Assembly (NCBI GenBank): GCA_037039685.1
Contig: JAWNGF010000010.1
Location: forward strand, 372,001 to 436,000
Reading direction: 5' to 3'
Length of the DNA stretch: 64,000 bases
Origin: Ceratobasidium sp. AG-K
Lineage: Eukaryota; Basidiomycota; Agaricomycetes; Cantharellales; Ceratobasidiaceae
Numbering within the stretch: position 1 is the first letter of the stretch; each line of letters starts with the position of its first letter. The notes under the pieces were generated by a model. That model was given only the letters and a program-made list of their open reading frames with translations, was not told the DNA's origin and made no database searches. Made by a program: the position numbers and the translations under genes. Below are positions 61,411-64,000 of the stretch, one piece after another.

Positions 61411-61857
61411 AGCAGACTGTGTTGGATGCATGAAGGGTAAAACAACTGTCCAACCTTTTGGCCCCCTCAAACTCAAAAACAAGGCAAACATTGGCGATTT
61501 GATCTACTCTGACGTCTGGGGCCCCACTCAAACTACCTCCCTACAAGGCAACAACTACTACATCATATTTGTTGATGCAGCAAGTCGATATAGCTTCATT
61601 GCCTTCATGAAAACAAAGGGAGAGGCAGCCAAAAAATACATAACCTTTGCCAAATGGATGAAAACACAACAAAATTTGGAAATCAAGCAAATCCATTTTG
61701 ACAATGGAAAAGAACTCATCAATTCCAAATTACAAGCATTCTGTGATGACAAGGGTACCAAAATTACCACAACAGCCCCTTATTCATCCCAACAGAATGG
61801 CCCAGCAGAACGTTGCCACAGGACCCTGACGGAACAAGGTTGATCCATGTTGCATGC
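61411..61857 (+). pseudogene. Copia Pol, integrase core (continuation)
   Basis: Begins with the CVGCMKGK zinc-finger end. It then enters the integrase catalytic core: SDVWGP (first Asp), DNGKELIN (second Asp) and SSQQNGPAERCHRTL (Glu). One in-frame TGA (near 61841) sits where copia integrases have Arg. The sequence is then broken at 61858 by family-B element B2; reverse transcriptase and RNase H lie outside the window. Confidence 0.88.
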
Positions 61858-62271
61858 TGTCATGAGCTGACTAAGCTCAGACATTTTATTCTGTTTTTAT
61901 ATCTTTTTTTCCGAACACTTTCCTTTTTTGGTACAAATGTCCTCTGGCGCTAAACTTGTATCAGGTGATGTATTTGTCTTTTCATTTGATATTGGTGTTG
62001 CTTCCGGAACTTCCAGAATGTCAAGTCATATCTCTTATCTTGCCTATCATTGGTTGTACTTGGCTTTCCCACACTGATAGATGATGACGTGGCCTTGATC
62101 CCTCATGTATATAAGCCCAGAGGTCAAGCCGGTTAACAACAAGGCTTGACCTCCTCTCCACTAGGACTTGCTCAATCAAATCCTCTTAACTATCACTACT
62201 CCTTGGGTTCTAAGACTTGTCTAAGTCAAACCCCTTAACCTTTATATACCTAATTGACCCAAGTCGGGACA
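61858..62271 (+). repeat. B2 5' LTR
   Basis: 414 bp, TGTCATGAGC...GGGACA. TATATAA box at 62108-62114 and AAGGCTTGACCT at 62141-62152. Upstream AGGTCAAGCC (62121-62130) and GGCTTGACCT form a perfect inverted repeat around the probable start site. Confidence 0.92.
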
Positions 62272-62273
62272 TT

Positions 62274-62285
62274 AGGTCAAGCCTT
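62274..62285 (+). promoter_or_regulatory. B2 self-priming site
   Basis: AGGTCAAGCCTT, two bases after the LTR, is the exact reverse complement of 62141-62152 (the probable 5' end of the RNA). B1 has the same pair. Confidence 0.8.
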
Positions 62286-62755
62286 TTAGAGCATCAGCCT
62301 TAAAGCTCCTGCTTTTCCACCAAGTAGATAGAATGTACACAGGAAAACAGGCATAGTACAACGGACAAAGAGCTATACTTGATATAGACCAGTAGTCCCA
62401 CGTCGCTATACGCTGTCAGTGAACCCAATTGTTATCCTCTTTCAGGTCATAGCGGCTTTAGTCAGCTAAATACACCCTTACTCTGTTATACACTGTCGCT
62501 ATCACGCCCGCCCAAGGCTGTTGATAACTGATAAGATCAGAAAAGGAGTATATAAAGCAAAAGCTTAGCGTCTAGCACCCTTCATATCCAACTCAACATC
62601 TCAAGGAAGCCAGATCCTCTCAAGCAAAACTGGAAAGTGGTCGGAGCACCACCCAAGTTAACACTCTCATCCATCAAGAACCACATCAACTTGTTGTTTC
62701 CATCAGTACGCACTAAAAAGGGACTAATTAGTAACTAACTAATTAACCTTAAAAG

Positions 62756-63369
62756 TGTTCCCCGCATTTTTTAGCCTCTGCAAAGCAGTCTTTAGACTAA
62801 AAGATTTCGTACTTGATCTAGACACCAAAGTTGACAAATTAAACAGTCAAATTGAGGTACTAGAAGAAGATCAAGTCGAACAAGCAGAGGATTTAAGGGT
62901 TGAACGTACCAGAAATGACGAAAACCACAATCAACTCAAAGCCGATTATTAATCTCTTCATTCAAGGCTCGAGTTCATCAAAATTAACCTCGACAACACA
63001 AACAAGCAACAAGCCAATCAAGATTGTGTCCAAAGCATAAATCTAGCTGACACCAATATTGAAGTTGAGCGCTTGCAAGAACAAACCCGCGTCTTGATCA
63101 AAAATTGCGACCAACTTATTAAAATTCAAGAAAAACACACTCAAAAGGTCGAAACCCTCATCAACAACAACAAACGTCAGTGGCGTACTATCAAAACCCT
63201 TAAAGACAAAATCAAGGGCAAATACTGTCATCTTGCAACAGAAGTGCGTATTCCTATTAACCAGGATTACCGCCTTCTAAATCACCTTAATACCATTGCA
63301 CCCAACCCTTTTCAGTGGGACCAAGACCTCAACTCACACAGGAACAACACAGGGAACAGCTTAGACTAG
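62756..63369 (+). pseudogene. B2 ORF0
   Basis: Same coiled-coil leader ORF as in B1, from FPAFFSLCKAVFRLKDF to NNTGNSLD. One in-frame TAA near 62950 replaces CAA (B1: ADYQSLHSR). No ATG start here either. Confidence 0.7.
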
Positions 63370-63566
63370 AGTCCCTAAAACTCTTTATTGAAGACGTTCA
63401 TTGCAACTACATATACAAACAGTACAACGAACTAGGAGTAATCAACGTGTTGTTCTTGGAAGACAAAAATCTTGAATTGGTATTTTTAAGAAGTTTGCGC
63501 GTCATTAAAGACAGAAAGGTTTGAAGAAGAATCCGTGATATTTTGTACGGCCTTGGATCCCAATAA
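63315..63566 (+). pseudogene. B2 ORF1b
   Basis: GPRPQLTQEQ to YGLGSQ and TAA, matching B1 codon for codon except for a TGA (63522) where B1 has CAA. Confidence 0.6.
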
Positions 63567-63590
63567 ATCTACCTTTTTCCCCACTCCAAT

Positions 63591-64000
63591 ATGTCAAGAG
63601 CCCCATCACCTAGTCAAGGGGGATTTACCCAAATTTCAGCAACATCCGGACCCAATGTAGTTGCACATGCAATCAATGCCTTAATAGACGAAGTGCAAAA
63701 AATTAACGGCCATATTAATGCCTTAAATGGTATCACCTCTACCCTAGAACAGGGAATTGACAATAACATTGCAGATATTGTTGCAATCCAAAATCAAACT
63801 TCACAAATTGCACCCCTTCACCAATTAATGAATGCAGTGTCTCAGTCACTTGCAAACCTGGGTGCAACACCCTCCACCAATGCATCAACAACCACCCCAG
63901 GATACAAACTCAAAATGCATCCCCCAGAAGAATTTTCTGGAGATGTAGATAAATTTGATGAGTTTAAGTTGCAATGTACTTTGTACATAAATCACACATC
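63591..64000 (+). CDS. B2 Gag, N-terminal part
   Basis: ATG at 63591 (MSRAPSPSQGGFTQISATSG), open to the window end and nearly identical to B1 Gag through MHPPEEFSGDVDKFDEFK. Truncated by the window. Confidence 0.9.
   Translation, partial: MSRAPSPSQGGFTQISATSGPNVVAHAINALIDEVQKINGHINALNGITSTLEQGIDNNIADIVAIQNQTSQIAPLHQLMNAVSQSLANLGATPSTNASTTTPGYKLKMHPPEEFSGDVDKFDEFKLQCTLYINHT

Larger units (their letters stand above)
39640..61857 (+). mobile_element. Ty1/copia retrotransposon, split by later insertions
   Basis: The visible parts are about 39640-42365 and 61411-61857; the element is interrupted by A2 (42366-61410) and by B2 from 61858. A 5' LTR is inferred from a TATA box (TATATAAAG near 39843), a ...CTCA end near 39952 and the primer site that follows. 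The left border is approximate because the 3' LTR is not in the window. The gene order gag, protease, GAG-pre-integrase, integrase is that of copia. Confidence 0.8.
61858..64000 (+). mobile_element. Gypsy element B2, 5' part, runs off the window
   Basis: Family-B copy inserted in the copia integrase. 5' LTR 61858-62271, leader with a second TATATAA-type box (62546), ORF0, ORF1b and the start of Gag. The 3' end and the matching target duplication (expected CATGC) lie outside the window. Confidence 0.92.

Overview
The window looks like one contig of a filamentous basidiomycete. Genes are split by many introns of about 45-60 bp, and it carries chromodomain Ty3/gypsy elements, a GH13-CBM20 amylase, multi-exon P450 and NACHT genes, and Zn2Cys6 regulators. 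Gene style and element types fit Agaricomycetes such as Rhizoctonia/Ceratobasidiaceae; that placement is inference and no taxonomic search was run. Exon models were built by hand from GT/GC...AG borders, phase and family motifs.

Layout. 1-13 kb holds host genes: a NACHT STAND protein (-, cut by the window edge), a peroxisomal-type acyl-CoA oxidase (+), an unknown protein (+), a P450 (-) and a long Ser/Pro-rich unknown protein (-). 13.2-21.1 kb is a tandem cluster of three PIF1-like helicase genes (all -). One is truncated by a retroelement remnant, one is intact, and one carries an apparent 1-nt frameshift. The first two begin with an RNase H1-type N-terminal domain. 21.7-23.2 kb holds an unknown coiled-coil gene. 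25.2-28.4 kb encodes a RING-PH-VWA protein with the architecture of the yeast mating scaffold Ste5. 29.3-30.9 kb is a near-perfect fold-back element with 662-bp arms. 31.2-33.5 kb is a decaying Zn2Cys6 regulator, followed by a second, older inverted repeat. 36.7-39.3 kb is a secreted alpha-amylase with a CBM20 starch-binding domain, 17 exons in the model.

39.6-64.0 kb is a nest of LTR retrotransposons whose insertion order can be read from target-site duplications. A Ty1/copia element (oldest) was entered by gypsy element A2 (duplication AGCAG). A2 was entered by an inverted relative, A1 (AGCTT), and A1 by a gypsy of a second family, B1 (GTCTT). A second family-B copy, B2, entered the copia element further right and runs off the window. 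Removing each insert plus one duplication copy restores the host reading frame at all three completed junctions.

Features beyond routine annotation: family A carries a third ORF between the chromodomain and the 3' LTR, kept open in two copies. Family B carries a coiled-coil leader ORF (ORF0) plus a second overlapping frame before gag, neither with a conserved ATG. Both gypsy families have the hallmark of self-primed reverse transcription (an 11-12 nt LTR segment about 33 nt after the TATA box, complementary to the sequence just after the LTR). The copia element instead has a primer site matching the anticodon arm of initiator tRNA-Met. Nearly all premature stops in the elements are explained by C-to-T change, mostly CGA to TGA, which points to cytosine methylation or a RIP-like process.
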